Shown here piece by piece: positions 19,354 to 29,237 of a stretch of DNA of 64,000 nucleotides (within the stretch, counting starts at the first letter, position 1; each line of letters opens with the position of its first letter). The DNA is taken from contig KL647335.1 of NCBI GenBank assembly GCA_000727475.1, positions 97,829 to 161,828 on the forward strand, written 5' to 3'. The notes beneath the pieces are model-generated. The model was not told the DNA's origin. It was given only the letters and a program-made list of their open reading frames with translations, and ran no database searches. The position numbers and the translations under genes were made by a program. The stretch comes from Sarcocystis neurona (Eukaryota; Apicomplexa; Conoidasida; Eucoccidiorida; Sarcocystidae).

Positions 19354-22300
19354 TCACGTACCTACTGCAAGTTGCAGAGGGCGGGCCGCTGCAGGAAGAT
19401 TGCTGCTGCGTACCCGGCTGCATGCGTCACTTCCCATTTCATTTATTTTCCTCCAACTTAGGAAAAATTTCCACTTTTTTTCACTGCCACCACCATCCCC
19501 AAACCCCCCACCACTACCACTGCGAACCCCACCACTACCACCTCCAACCCCACCATTACCACCATTACGACGCCCAGCCAGCATCCCAGTCTGTTCCCGA
19601 GATTCAGCGTGCATGTGCTCTCCTGCTGCTGCTGCCTTCCCTCCTCTTTCGTCTTCGCCTTCCTCTGCCGCAGCTGTGGTTTTTCTTCCTTCGCCCGTCG
19701 CCGCTGCTGCGGCTTCTGCTGCTGCTGCTGCTCTGCTTCCTGTTGCTGCGGCACTTCCTGCAGCAGCTGCTGTTGCTGCGGCTTCGGTTTCTGCTTCCGT
19801 CTGCTTTGCTGCTGCCCCACGTCTCCCTGCAGCGGCCGCGGCTCCTTTACTCCTCGCTCTTCTTTCGCCTAAGCTCCTACCTACGCGAGTGCTGCGGAGC
19901 CGGGCAGCGAGCCACGATATTTTCTTCCCCCGTCTGTCTTCCCCCCTTCCTATTCCTTCTCTTTCTTCTTCTCGTCCTCTTCCTTCTTCGTCGTCGCGGT
20001 TGGACACGTTACTGCTGCTGGTGTCTCTGTTCAAAGAAATTGCATGCGGCGACTTGTTTTCGCCGTCCGCTGCTGTTTCGGCTGCTCCCGTACCTCCGCA
20101 TCTCCGTCTCCCTCCGTCCTGCGGCCCGCTCCCTCCTCGGTCTCCCAGCAATGGTCTTATCGCTCCAGCTGCTCCGTATCCCGTAGTGCTGCTGCTGTTG
20201 TCAGCAGGACGCCGTCCTCCCGCTGCGGAGCTTTCTGCTACGCCTGCTTCTGCTGCTGCTGGTTCTGCTGCGGATGTCTTCCTCTCCTGCAGCCGCGACC
20301 TGCAGTTCCAAGGTGCTCCTTTCGGCTGCTGCTTTAGCGCTTCGCCCTGCTGTCGCTGTTGCTCCCGCTCTTCTTTCTTTTTTTGTTGCTGTGTCTCGTC
20401 TCCCTGCTGTTGCTGCTGCTGTCGTTGGAACTGCTCCCGTCTGTGTTCGAGCTGCTGGAGTCGCTGCTGCTGCTCTTGCTGCTGCTGTCTTTTGTATTTG
20501 CTGCTCGGGAATAGAGCGTCTGCTGCAGGAGACGAGACTGCAGTAACACACTGCCGAAGAGAGGGAAAGCGGTGGGGCCGAGACGCCGCTAACGAAGTTG
20601 AAGAGGAAGCGCGAGCAACGGCAGCAGCAGGTGAAGAGAAAGAGGAAGACGAGAGTGATGGTGCTAAGGAAGAGACAGCACAAGAAGAAGATGCGGCCCC
20701 CCCAGGTGACGAGACAGCTAAGTTGTAGAAGGTGTTCATTTCTTCAAACTCCACGACGTCCCGTCTCCGGGACGGTGCAGCAGCAGCGTCGTCTGCTGCA
20801 GCCGCCCCGAGAAGCGAAGAGCAACCAGGACCGTCTAAGTACGCAGCAGCAGCAGCGTCTGAGTAGGCAGTAGCAGCAGCATCGTCTAGGTAGACAGCAG
20901 CAGCAGGAGCGGTCGTCGCATGCGCTGCAGCAGCACCGACACCGCTGCTGCTATACATCCCGGGAGCAACAGCAGTCGCGTCAGGAGGACAGGAATGATA
21001 CCGCGAAGCGGCTGGCGCAGCAGCAGGAAGGCGGCAGAACGCAGGGTCGCTGCTGCAGGCGTGGGGAAGACGAGGGTCGGCAGCAGCAGAAGTGAACGAG
21101 GCGCTGCTGCGTTGGTAGTAACTGGTGTTCCCCTTGACAGCAGCCGCAGCAGGAGGCAGCCGCAGCATAGACGATAAGGGCAACAGGCATGCAACAGCAT
21201 CATCTTTGTCCCACACATCTTCTCTTTTTTCTTCTTGTTTCTGGCGAGCCTCTCTTGGGTACGTCTCATCTAATGACTGTCTTGCCTCTTTGCTGCTGCT
21301 GCTACTGTGCATGTGTTGGCATCGGCTTGTTGCTGCTGCTACCCTTCCTTCGCCTGCTTCCCCCTCTGTTGCTGCTGCGTACGGCTGCAGGGAGGAAGAA
21401 GCAGCAGCAGAGGAGGAGGAAGAGGAGACGGAAGAGACGGAGGAGCAGGAGAAGACGAGACGAGACGTGTCACGACTCGCTCGCCGACTCTCGTGAAGTT
21501 CCAGTCTCCCTGTGGTGCTGCTCGGGACCGCAGTGCTGCTGACGTGGCTACGGGTCGTCCTGCTGTTGCTCTTGCTGCTTCTTCCTCCTGCTGTGCTGCT
21601 GCTGATGCTCCACCGTGTCCCAGCAGCTGCAAGCTCCCCCTGGCTACTAGTGCTGCTGCTGTCTTCTCCTTCGCTGCTGCTGCCGCTGCTGCTGTTGCTG
21701 TCGAGTGCTGCACACCGTCGCCACGCAGCCCAGCGCTGATCTGCAGCACCAGGAGCCTCAGCAAAGTTCTCTGGCTGCTCCTCCCCTTGCTGCTGCTGTT
21801 CTTGCTGCTGCTGTTCTTGCTGCTGCTCCCCTTGCTGCTGCTCCCCTTGCTGCTGCCGCTCTTCTTGCTGCTGCTGTTTTTGCTGCCCTTGTCCTTGCTG
21901 CTGCTGCTCTTTCTCCTGCCGTTCTTGCTCCTGCTGTTCCTTTTCCTCCTGCTGTTGCTGCTGTTGCTGTTGTTGCGCCTCCTCCTGTTGTTCGTGCTGC
22001 TGCTGCTGTGCTTCCTGCTGCCGTAGCTGTTGCAGCTGCCCATAGTGGAGCATCCGGGTTGCTGCAGGACGGAAGGCCAGCAGCATGTGGGAAATGAACG
22101 TACGATTTGCTGGCAAATTCCTCACAGCGCGAAGCAGTGACCCAGCGATTAAATAAGAGAGAGATGCAAAAGGAGCAAAAGCATCTGTCTCTCCACTATT
22201 TCCTTCTCCCGCTGCGCCTCCTCCTCCTTCTCTCCCCGCTGCTGCTGCTGCTCCTGCTACAGCTGCTCCTCCCGTTGCTGCTCTTCCTCCTTCTCCTTCT

Positions 22301-25300
22301 CTTTTCCTGCCGCGGACGTCTCTACGGTCCCATCTCGCCCTCGAGGAGAAAAATGAGGAGGGGTGAGACGCAGCTGCACTATTTCTGCGACGGCTGCTGT
22401 TCCGCTCTCTCTTCTTCTTCTCCTTGTGCGTCTTCTTACGTCGCGCCGTGAGAAACGCTGTCCTCCCTCCCACTCGGCTGCTGCTGCTCTCCGGTCTGCT
22501 GCTGCTGTCCTTCAACCTGCTGCTGCTGCTACTGCTGTTCTCAACTCTGCTGTTCTCAACTGTGCTGCTCTCCACTCCGCTGCGGCTGCTGCTATCCGTT
22601 ATGCTGCTGTTCACCTTGCTGCTGCTTTTCTTTGATCTGCTGCTGCTGCTGTCCTGCAGTCTGCTGGTGCCCTCCCGTGTCGCTCGACGGCATCCGGTGG
22701 AAAGAATGTCAGCGCTGCTGCTTCTTCGCGATGTCTCTCTACTGCTGCTGTTTCTTCTCCTTCTACCTCGACGCCATTCTACATGGCCGCGACTGCTGCT
22801 GCTGCTCCTGCCTCCAGCCGTTCTGCTGCTGCTGCTCTCTCCAGCTGTTCTGCTGCTGCTGCTGCTCTCTCCAGCTGTTCTGCTGCTGCTGCTGCTGCCT
22901 CCAGCTGTTCTGCTGCTGCTGCTGCCTCCTGCCGTTCTGCTGCTGCTGTTGCTGGGCGTCGCATCGCTCGTTTGAGGCGTGCTGCTGCTGCCGTGGGGGC
23001 TGCTGCTGCTGTGGCTCACCACTGGTGTGCTGAGGCTCACCCAGGCGGTGCTGTCTCCTCTACATCCGCTGCTGGTTGACCCGCCGCTGCTGCTGCTGTT
23101 CTTCTTGAAAAAAACAGCTCGCGTTCTTCTCTCTAGACCTCTCTTGCTGCCTTCCCAAGCAGCTACTGCCACGCGTAAATTGGCTGCTTCTGCTTCTGTT
23201 GTTTCTGCTGCTGCTGCTGCTTCTGCTGGTGTTGCTGCTGCTGCTATCGCTGTCGGTGCGCGTTCTGCATATTGTCTTTTCTCTGTTTTCAACGCAGCTT
23301 CAGTCCGCACCTCTTCTTCAGCCAAGGAGAAAAAGTCTTTCCTAGATATCATTTTAAGCGACGGTTCGTTTCTCTTCCTCCCCTGTTCCTTCGTCCCGCC
23401 AGAATAGACGGATGCCGCTGCTTCCGCCCTCTCCTGTTCATGCTGCTTCTGCTGCTGCAGCAAAAAAGCCCTCTGCAGACCGCCTGCTTCCGCTGAAGAA
23501 AAACAAGCAGCAGCAGCGTCAGCACCCCTCTGCCTTCTGCCCCTGGTGGTGCTTCTTGGTCTGCTGCTGCTGTTCGGGCTCCTCCTCCTCCTACTGCTGC
23601 TGCTTCTCGCGTTTCCCCTCCTGCTGCTGCTGCAGACTGGGCTCCCTGTTCCCAGCGTTAACGCTGCAGGGAGTTGTCGTTTCTGATGCTTGTGACGTGG
23701 GACAGAGCCAGGCATCCCAAGCGATTCTCCTTCAACTCCTGTCTCTGTCTCTGCCATATCTGCCGTCTCCCTCTCCTCCCTCTCCTCTTCTACTGCTGCT
23801 CCGTCTGCCGTCTCGATTGCTGCCAATGCTGCTCCTGCCCCTGCTCGGCGAGGTGACCTTCGTGTGTCGCGTCTTTCTGTTCGCCCCTCACTCCCTCTGC
23901 AAAGCTCTCCTTCTGCTGCTGCTGACTTCTTCGCAGCTGCAACTGCTCCTGCTACTGGGAAGGCAGCTGCTGCTGCAGTAGTAGGTAGTAAAGCTGCACC
24001 TCTTTCTACCACTTCCTCTCGAAACCCGCAGGTCCCTCCTGTTCCCTTTGTTGCTGTTGTTGTACGACTTCTCGGCCGTACTGTGCCACCTCCCGCTGCT
24101 GCCGTTGCTGCTCGCCCGGCTGCTGCTCGCCCTGCTGCTGCTGCTCGTCCTGCGGCTGCTGCTGTGAGGTTGTATGCAGCCGCTGCTGCTGCGTGGTGAG
24201 AAGTTGAGGAAGGGAGGCTGAAGTGGAGAAGTTGTATAGTTGCCCAGTGAAATTCGAAGAGAGAAACCATCCGCGTGTAGAGTAGCAGAGTTCGGCGATC
24301 TAGGGAAAGAAACCGCCGTGTGCTGTAGCAGAGGCTAGACTGCCAGGAAGTTCGTGCAGGCGCTCGTGCTGCAGCAAGTGCTGCTGCTGCTGCCCTTCCT
24401 GCTTCGAACGGCAGCAGCCCGCTGCTCTCCCATGAGAGAAAAGTGGACAAAGAAGGAGATGAAGAGGAATTCGAGACAGGTATCCGCTTCGCTGCCGCCC
24501 CACGAGTCGTAGCAGCAGCAGCGAAAGAAGTGGAAGAAGAAGAAGAAGAAAGGAAAGCGGCAGCAAGTCCATATCTGCTGCTGCCGATGCTCGTCCTCTG
24601 CTGCTGCTGCTGTTGCTGCGGTAGAGAGCCGCCGAAGAAGAAATGAGGTGCAGGAGGAGAATTTCGAGATGCTGTTGCTGCTGCAGAAGTCCCGCGCGTC
24701 GTCCGTGCTGCTTCCTCTCTGCGCTTCGCTTCCAGCACCTCATGCAGCAGCAGACACACTGGCGACGAAGAAGAAGAATTTGTTCTTTCTGCTTCATGGG
24801 CGAAGAAAGAAGTTTGTGGGGTCCCTGACGGTGGTGTTGCTGCTGCTTCTTCACGAGTCAATCTTCCTGCTGTCCTTCTCTCCGCTCCATCCCGTTTCGC
24901 TGCAAGAACGGCCGCAGCCCCAGCAAAGTGTCGCGCAGCAGAAGAAGCACCAGCAGCAGACCCAGACATGCTGCTGCTGCAGGGGTGTGGCCGGAGTACG
25001 AGAGACGGCTGCTGGCCAGCAGGCAACGCACTTCGCGCTGCTCCTGGTGCTGCTGGTGCTGCTGCTGCGAGCGACAGCCGAGAAGGAGAAGAGGAAATGG
25101 AAGGAAGAGGAAGAAGAAGAGGTGACGGGGCAAGCCTCGCATTGCTGCTGCTCAGCGAAGACGAGAAGCGAAGACTGTCGAGCAGCAGCGCGCGTCTTTG
25201 CAGGCGACGCGCCCGACCCTCTGCCGTCGTACGTGGGGAGACAGAAGCAGCAGTAGCAGAAGCGGCAGCAGCAGATGCAGCAGGGAGCGATGCGCCGGAC

Positions 25301-28300
25301 GAAGGCGAAGCTCCACCAGCAGCAGAAGGACGAGAACGAGACGCATCAGCCGGAAAAGCTGCAGCAGCAGGAGAATCTCTACGAGGGAGAGAAGAAGTAG
25401 CAGCAGAAGCTGCAACAGCAGGGGAGTCTGTACAAGAAGGAGAAGCAGCAGAAGCTGCAGGAGCTGGCGAGCTTGTACGAGGAAGAGAAGAAGCAGCCGG
25501 AGACGCTGAAGGAGCAGAGGAAGTTGCAGGAGAAAGGAAGGCTGCAGGAGGCGGATGCAGGGAAACAGCAGCAGCAGGAGAGGGACTTAAAGCAGCAGGA
25601 GGAGCAACAGCAGCAGGAGAAGAGACGGAACGGGGAGACGCAGGAGTTGAAGGAGAAGAAATAGAAGAAGAGACAGGAGACGGAGGCAAGTGAGGGGGAG
25701 AAGCAGCACAGAGAGACGCGCAATTTCTGAAGAGACAGTCCACGCGCGCAGCAGAAACAGCGACAGTGGCAGCAGCAGCAAGAGACAGAGACGCGGTTCC
25801 TGCATAGGCAGGAGCAGCAGCATCAATACAGGGCTGTCGCTGTGGCGGTATTTCTTCTGCAACGGGGAGAGGGAACGCAAGCCGACTGTGGGGTGATGGG
25901 TGGGGCGGGTCACGCGGGAGACGAGACGCAAGAAGGAGACAGGAGGACGCAGCCGCGTTTGCCGTCTCCCTGTCGAGTGAGTGTCTCTTCCAAGCGACTG
26001 CTGCTGCTGGCGCTATCTTTGCAGCCTGCATTCGGTCTCGGGCTGCTTTGGCAGCTCTCGTAGCTGCTGCTGCTGCTCGAACAAGCTTCTCCGGCCCTGC
26101 GTCAGTTGCAGTTTCTTCTTCTTGTGGGAAGGCTCTAAGCAGGCGTGCCGCTGAATTTTGCTGCCGCACTGTTGTTCCTGCTGCTTTTTCCATGGGACGC
26201 TGACTCCGTAGCCAGTTGCTTCCTGCGACTGCTTTTGCTTCTCGCCTGCCTGTCTCTCCTCCTCCTGCAGCAACTGCGGAGGTGGCAGCGTAAGTCGTGC
26301 CGTTCTCCTCCTGCGCACTCTCCTTCGCTGCAGCAGCAACAGCAGCAACAGCGCAATCGCCGAGCACGGCGTGGGTCCACGTCCTAGAGTCGCTCCTGCT
26401 GTTATTTCTTGAAGTTGTGCTGCTGCGTCTGACGAAGAATTCCTCCGCCCCACACGCTTTTCTGACACGACGCTCCTTCACCGACAACATCACCGCTGCG
26501 CACGTTGCTGCTGTTGCGCTGCTGCTGCCGCTGCGACCGTGGCGCTGGCTGACGCAGGGGCTTCTGCTGCACGCTGCTGCTGCCGCGGAGAAGGAAGCAG
26601 TCAGGGACGAGAAGGAGGAAGCGCGTGCAAGTGCTTCTTCGCATTCGCAGGAACGAGCAGTAGCCTGGCTCGCACCAACAGCAGCAAGCATAGGACCGGG
26701 ACAGCCAAGCTTCCTCTGTTGCTGCTGCTGCTGCTTTCGCTTGGCTTCCACGCTTCTACTGCACGCACAGCGAGGCGGGCAGGAAGCTCCTCTTGCAGCA
26801 GTTGCGCAAATGCAGGCTGCTGCTGTTCCTCTCTCTGCTGCAGCAGCAGCAACCCCGTCTCCTCTTCCTTCTGACACATGCGGAGGTGCTTGCTGCTGCT
26901 CCTGCCGTCGGTTTCCTTCCGCATGCGACCCAAGCCACTCCGTCCTCGCCTGGTGGCAAGTCACCCACATCTCCTTCCCACTGCTACAGCCGCTACTACT
27001 GCTGCTATGGCTGTAGCTGCTGCTGCGATTATTATAGCTGCTGCTTCTGGTGCTACCATGACCGTAGCTCCGGTTTCTGTAGTAGTCGTTGTTGCTGTTA
27101 TGGCTCCTACAGCTGCTGCTGTTATGGCTGCTACTGCTGCTACTATTACGGCTGCTACAGCTGCTGCTATTGTGCCTTTTACGGCTGCCCTTGCCGTTGC
27201 TCATGCTGCCACTTCGACTGCCGCAGCTGCTGCTGTTGCCGTTGCTGCCGTTCCTGCCGCCGCTGCAGCAGGCGCTGCTGGTGCCAGTGCTGCTCCTGTT
27301 GTTGCTGCTGCTGCTGGTGCTGCTGCTCCTGCCCTTGCTGGTGCTGATGCTGCTGCTTTTGGTGTTGTTGCCGAGGGCTTCCGAAGGAGTCTCCTCCGCA
27401 ACAGCAGCTACAGCAGCAGGCTTCACCCCACGCAACGCTCGTCCGTGCACGTGGACCGCCAGGCTAGATCGAGCTATTGGCCGAACTGTTGCTGCTGATT
27501 CTTGGCTTTCTTCGCTTGCTGTTGCTGCCTGTGCTAGAACGTCTCCTGCGACCATTGCTGCTTCTGCGCTGTTACGAGTTTCTCTTCCCCCCCCTGCTGC
27601 CGCTGCTTTTTCTCTCACCCCTACCTCATTCCCGCCGCACACTGACTCTGCCGCTTCTCCAGGGCCTGCTGCTCCTGCTGCTGTCTCTCCTGCTGCCGCA
27701 GCTGCTGCTGCAGGGATGGGGTAGAGACAAGCAGCGGATGCCTCGCTGCACGGGGACTGGGCTCCCTCCTTTTCCATGGGGAATGAAGAAGACGCAGCAG
27801 CAGCAGCAGAAACAGCAGAATCACCAGACGTAGAAGAAGCAGCAACAGCACCACCAGCAGCAGCAGGGGCAGCACAGGCATCTGTAGAAGGAATCGAGAA
27901 GCAGAACGAACTACAGGAAGAAGAAGTAACCATCTTAGTGAGCAGCAATTCCTCTTCGCTACCTGCAACAAGTGAGGCCGTTTTGCTACTGCTCCTGCTG
28001 TTGCTGGTGCTGTTTTCGCTGTTGTTATTGCTGCTGTCAATAGCGGCTGCCGCTGCTGCAGAATTTCGACTTCCTCGCGCTTCGCCCCTCATCTTTCTCT
28101 GTACCACGGACAGCTGCCGCTTCCGGGGCTTCTGATGAAGCTGCTGCTGCCGCTCCTTCTGACTGAGCTGCGGTTGCTGCTTCTGCTTGAGCTGCTGCTG
28201 CTGCTGCGTCCGACGCCGCTTCTGCTGCTGCGGCGTCTGACGCTGCTTCTGCTGTTGGTTTGTCCTCTGTTGCCCTTTTGCTTGGCGCTGCAGCAGCAGG

Positions 28301-28395
28301 TTCTCTCTGTTGCATGCCGCAGCAGCTGCAGCAGAACGTTCAGACAAGCTACGCGTTGCGGCTGCACCACACCGCGCTGCTGCTCCCGCCCGCAA
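19354..28395 (-). CDS. Giant Ala/Ser/Gln-rich protein, function not recognised
   Basis: One minus-strand frame is open for 3,013 codons and ends with TGA at 19354-19356, whereas other frames in the interval are at most about 1.7 kb. I do not recognise the protein. Low-complexity runs dominate: poly-Ala, poly-Ser, poly-Gln, a Pro/Ser/Ala-rich stretch at about 25200-25900, a Gly-rich stretch just before the C-terminus. More ordinary sequence appears in islands: MISRKDFFSLAEEE (about 23311-23352), SYLIAGSLLRAVRN and FISHMLLAFRPAATRMLHYG (about 22035-22180), VVEFEEMNTFYNLAV (about 20715-20770) and KKISWLAARLRSTRVGRSLG (about 19870-19930). These could be exons with the repeats as in-frame introns or insertions. 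Splice signals occur inside it (acceptor before 24299, donor at 23305-23310), so the true mRNA may skip parts. Confidence 0.5.
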   Translation of the reverse strand: MRAGAAARCGAAATRSLSERSAAAAAACNRENLLLQRQAKGQQRTNQQQKQRQTPQQQKRRRTQQQQQLKQKQQPQLSQKERQQQLHQKPRKRQLSVVQRKMRGEARGSRNSAAAAAAIDSSNNNSENSTSNSRSSSKTASLVAGSEEELLLTKMVTSSSCSSFCFSIPSTDACAAPAAAGGAVAASSTSGDSAVSAAAAASSSFPMEKEGAQSPCSEASAACLYPIPAAAAAAAGETAAGAAGPGEAAESVCGGNEVGVREKAAAAGGGRETRNSAEAAMVAGDVLAQAATASEESQESAATVRPIARSSLAVHVHGRALRGVKPAAVAAVAEETPSEALGNNTKSSSISTSKGRSSSTSSSSNNRSSTGTSSACCSGGRNGSNGNSSSCGSRSGSMSNGKGSRKRHNSSSCSSRNSSSSSSHNSSSCRSHNSNNDYYRNRSYGHGSTRSSSYNNRSSSYSHSSSSSGCSSGKEMWVTCHQARTEWLGSHAEGNRRQEQQQAPPHVSEGRGDGVAAAAAERGTAAACICATAARGASCPPRCACSRSVEAKRKQQQQQQRKLGCPGPMLAAVGASQATARSCECEEALARASSFSSLTASFSAAAAACSRSPCVSQRHGRSGSSSATAATCAAVMLSVKERRVRKACGAEEFFVRRSSTTSRNNSRSDSRTWTHAVLGDCAVAAVAAAAKESAQEENGTTYAATSAVAAGGGETGRREAKAVAGSNWLRSQRPMEKAAGTTVRQQNSAARLLRAFPQEEETATDAGPEKLVRAAAAATRAAKAARDRMQAAKIAPAAAVAWKRHSLDRETANAAASSCLLLASRLPRDPPHPSPHSRLAFPLPVAEEIPPQRQPCIDAAAPAYAGTASLSLAAAATVAVSAARVDCLFRNCASLCAASPPHLPPSPVSSSISSPSTPASPRSVSSPAAVAPPAALSPSPAAAVSLHPPPAAFLSPATSSAPSASPAASSLPRTSSPAPAASAASPSCTDSPAVAASAATSSLPRRDSPAAAAFPADASRSRPSAAGGASPSSGASLPAASAAAASATAASVSPRTTAEGRARRLQRRALLLDSLRFSSSLSSSNARLAPSPLLLPLPSISSSPSRLSLAAAAPAAPGAARSALPAGQQPSLVLRPHPCSSSMSGSAAGASSAARHFAGAAAVLAAKRDGAERRTAGRLTREEAAATPPSGTPQTSFFAHEAERTNSSSSSPVCLLLHEVLEAKRREEAARTTRGTSAAATASRNSPPAPHFFFGGSLPQQQQQQQRTSIGSSRYGLAAAFLSSSSSSTSFAAAATTRGAAAKRIPVSNSSSSPSLSTFLSWESSGLLPFEAGRAAAAALAAARAPARTSWQSSLCYSTRRFLSLDRRTLLLYTRMVSLFEFHWATIQLLHFSLPSSTSHHAAAAAAYNLTAAAAGRAAAAGRAAAGRAATAAAGGGTVRPRSRTTTATKGTGGTCGFREEVVERGAALLPTTAAAAAFPVAGAVAAAKKSAAAEGELCRGSEGRTERRDTRRSPRRAGAGAALAAIETADGAAVEEEREERETADMAETETGVEGESLGMPGSVPRHKHQKRQLPAALTLGTGSPVCSSSRRGNARSSSSRRRRSPNSSSRPRSTTRGRRQRGADAAAACFSSAEAGGLQRAFLLQQQKQHEQERAEAAASVYSGGTKEQGRKRNEPSLKMISRKDFFSLAEEEVRTEAALKTEKRQYAERAPTAIAAAATPAEAAAAAETTEAEAANLRVAVAAWEGSKRGLERRTRAVFFKKNSSSSGGSTSSGCRGDSTAWVSLSTPVVSHSSSSPHGSSSTPQTSDATPSNSSSRTAGGSSSSRTAGGSSSSSRTAGESSSSSRTAGESSSSRTAGGRSSSSSRGHVEWRRGRRRRNSSSRETSRRSSSADILSTGCRRATREGTSRLQDSSSSRSKKSSSKVNSSITDSSSRSGVESSTVENSRVENSSSSSSRLKDSSSRPESSSSRVGGRTAFLTARRKKTHKEKKKRERNSSRRRNSAAASHPSSFFSSRARWDRRDVRGRKREGEGGRAATGGAAVAGAAAAAGREGGGGAAGEGNSGETDAFAPFASLSYLIAGSLLRAVRNLPANRTFISHMLLAFRPAATRMLHYGQLQQLRQQEAQQQQHEQQEEAQQQQQQQQQEEKEQQEQERQEKEQQQQGQGQQKQQQQEERQQQGEQQQGEQQQEQQQQEQQQQGEEQPENFAEAPGAADQRWAAWRRCAALDSNSSSGSSSEGEDSSSTSSQGELAAAGTRWSISSSTAGGRSSKSNSRTTRSHVSSTAVPSSTTGRLELHESRRASRDTSRLVFSCSSVSSVSSSSSSAAASSSLQPYAAATEGEAGEGRVAAATSRCQHMHSSSSSKEARQSLDETYPREARQKQEEKREDVWDKDDAVACLLPLSSMLRLPPAAAAVKGNTSYYQRSSASFTSAAADPRLPHACSSDPAFCRLPAAAPAASRYHSCPPDATAVAPGMYSSSGVGAAAAHATTAPAAAVYLDDAAATAYSDAAAAAYLDGPGCSSLLGAAAADDAAAAPSRRRDVVEFEEMNTFYNLAVSSPGGAASSSCAVSSLAPSLSSSSFSSPAAAVARASSSTSLAASRPHRFPSLRQCVTAVSSPAADALFPSSKYKRQQQQEQQQRLQQLEHRREQFQRQQQQQQGDETQQQKKKEEREQQRQQGEALKQQPKGAPWNCRSRLQERKTSAAEPAAAEAGVAESSAAGGRRPADNSSSTTGYGAAGAIRPLLGDRGGSGPQDGGRRRCGGTGAAETAADGENKSPHAISLNRDTSSSNVSNRDDEEGRGREEEREGIGRGEDRRGKKISWLAARLRSTRVGRSLGERRARSKGAAAAAGRRGAAAKQTEAETEAAATAAAAGSAAATGSRAAAAAEAAAAATGEGRKTTAAAEEGEDERGGKAAAAGEHMHAESREQTGMLAGRRNGGNGGVGGGSGGVRSGSGGGFGDGGGSEKKWKFFLSWRKINEMGSDACSRVRSSNLPAAARPLQLAVGT
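21775..21990 (-). repeat. Tandem 15-bp units encoding QQQGE / QQQQE
   Basis: Plus-strand ttgctgctgctgttc / ttgctgctgctcccc units repeat in register and give Gln-Gln-Gln-Gly-Glu and Gln-Gln-Gln-Gln-Glu repeats in the second giant frame. They directly follow the conserved-looking MLHYGQLQQLRQQ island. Confidence 0.7.
22790..22965 (-). repeat. About 30-bp tandem repeat encoding SSSSRTAGG units
   Basis: Five to six units of about 27-33 bases (plus strand ctctctccagctgttctg plus CTG triplets) are repeated with triplet-number variation. On the minus strand they give SSSSRTAGG / SSSSSRTAGE decamer-like repeats in the 3,013-codon frame. The constant RTAG core between variable serine runs shows growth both by unit duplication and by triplet slippage. 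Confidence 0.75.
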
Positions 28396-29237
28396 TACTT
28401 CTGCAGCAACAGGTGAGCCTGCAATCCTTCCTTCTTCTTGTTGTGCTGCTGTTGCTGCAGGAGCTCCTTCCTGTGTATGACTCTTTGCTGCTGCAGGTTT
28501 ACGGATGTCTGTGTTCGTGCTGCTGCTGCCGCTCCTCCTGTCGGAGCAACCGGAGCTGCAGAGAAGTCGCTTAAACGACCTGCTCGTCCTCTACTTCTTC
28601 CTCCCGCTCTTGCTGCAGCGTCCAGACAGTCTCTCTGCTGTGACGCTGCTGCTTCAAGAAATGCAAGCGTCTCCCAGGAAATCTGACGTCTTGTGTTAGA
28701 CAGAAAGGTGCGGCTGTTCTTGTCGTTGTTGTTGTTGTTCTTCTTCTTCTTCGATAAAAAAGATTAGCAGCGCTTGCCAGCTCCTCGCAAGGTTGCTGCT
28801 TATTTCTTCTTCTTTCCGGTCTTGCTGCTGCTCCTACTGCTCAAGCGTGCCGCTCTGCACTCCTTCTTCTGCAGCAGCAGTTGCTGCTGCTCTCCCTGCA
28901 TCTCCTGCTGCAGCGCAACCTTCAGACCGGCGCCTCACTTGTAGAAGATATACCTTTTTTCTACGAGCAACATGTCTCTCAACTATTGGCGATTCAAACA
29001 CAGAAAGGAAACGGCAAGACAAAGAAGCGGTGGAATTTTCGCAGACGGCAGACTCTGCTGCTCCTGCTTTCTCTGCCTGCTGCTGCAGGTGCTGCCTTGC
29101 CGCTGCGCTCCCCTTCTCCTGTCGCTGTGTCTCCGCTGACTTCCTCTCTCGTCGCCACAGCGGTCGCCTCAGGAAACATGCGTTCGAGAAAGGTGAGGAC
29201 AAAGAAGAATAAAACGAGATACCAGAGGAAGAAGTAG
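28260..29237 (+). CDS. Possible Leu-rich helical exons on the plus strand, antisense to the giant gene's 5' end
   Basis: Three plus-strand pieces look protein-like: YALRLHHTALLLPPAILLQQ ending at a textbook donor (CAACAG then GTGAGC, GT at 28413), ELLPVYDSLLLQ after an acceptor (GTTGCTGCAG, AG at 28459-28460), and NDLLVLYFFLPLLLQRPDSL (about 28575-28632). Further on is SLVEDIPFFYEQHVSQLLAI (about 28937-28996). A 48-base GT...AG interval separates the first two and is also open in frame. I do not recognise a family. Antisense copies of Gln/Ser-rich coding DNA read as Leu-rich, so this may be an artefact. Confidence 0.25.

Noticed and set aside
19058..20728. Plus-strand 556-codon Leu/Ala/Ser/Pro frame
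   Set aside because: It is the antisense shadow of the 3,013-codon minus frame and is mostly CTG-repeat translation.
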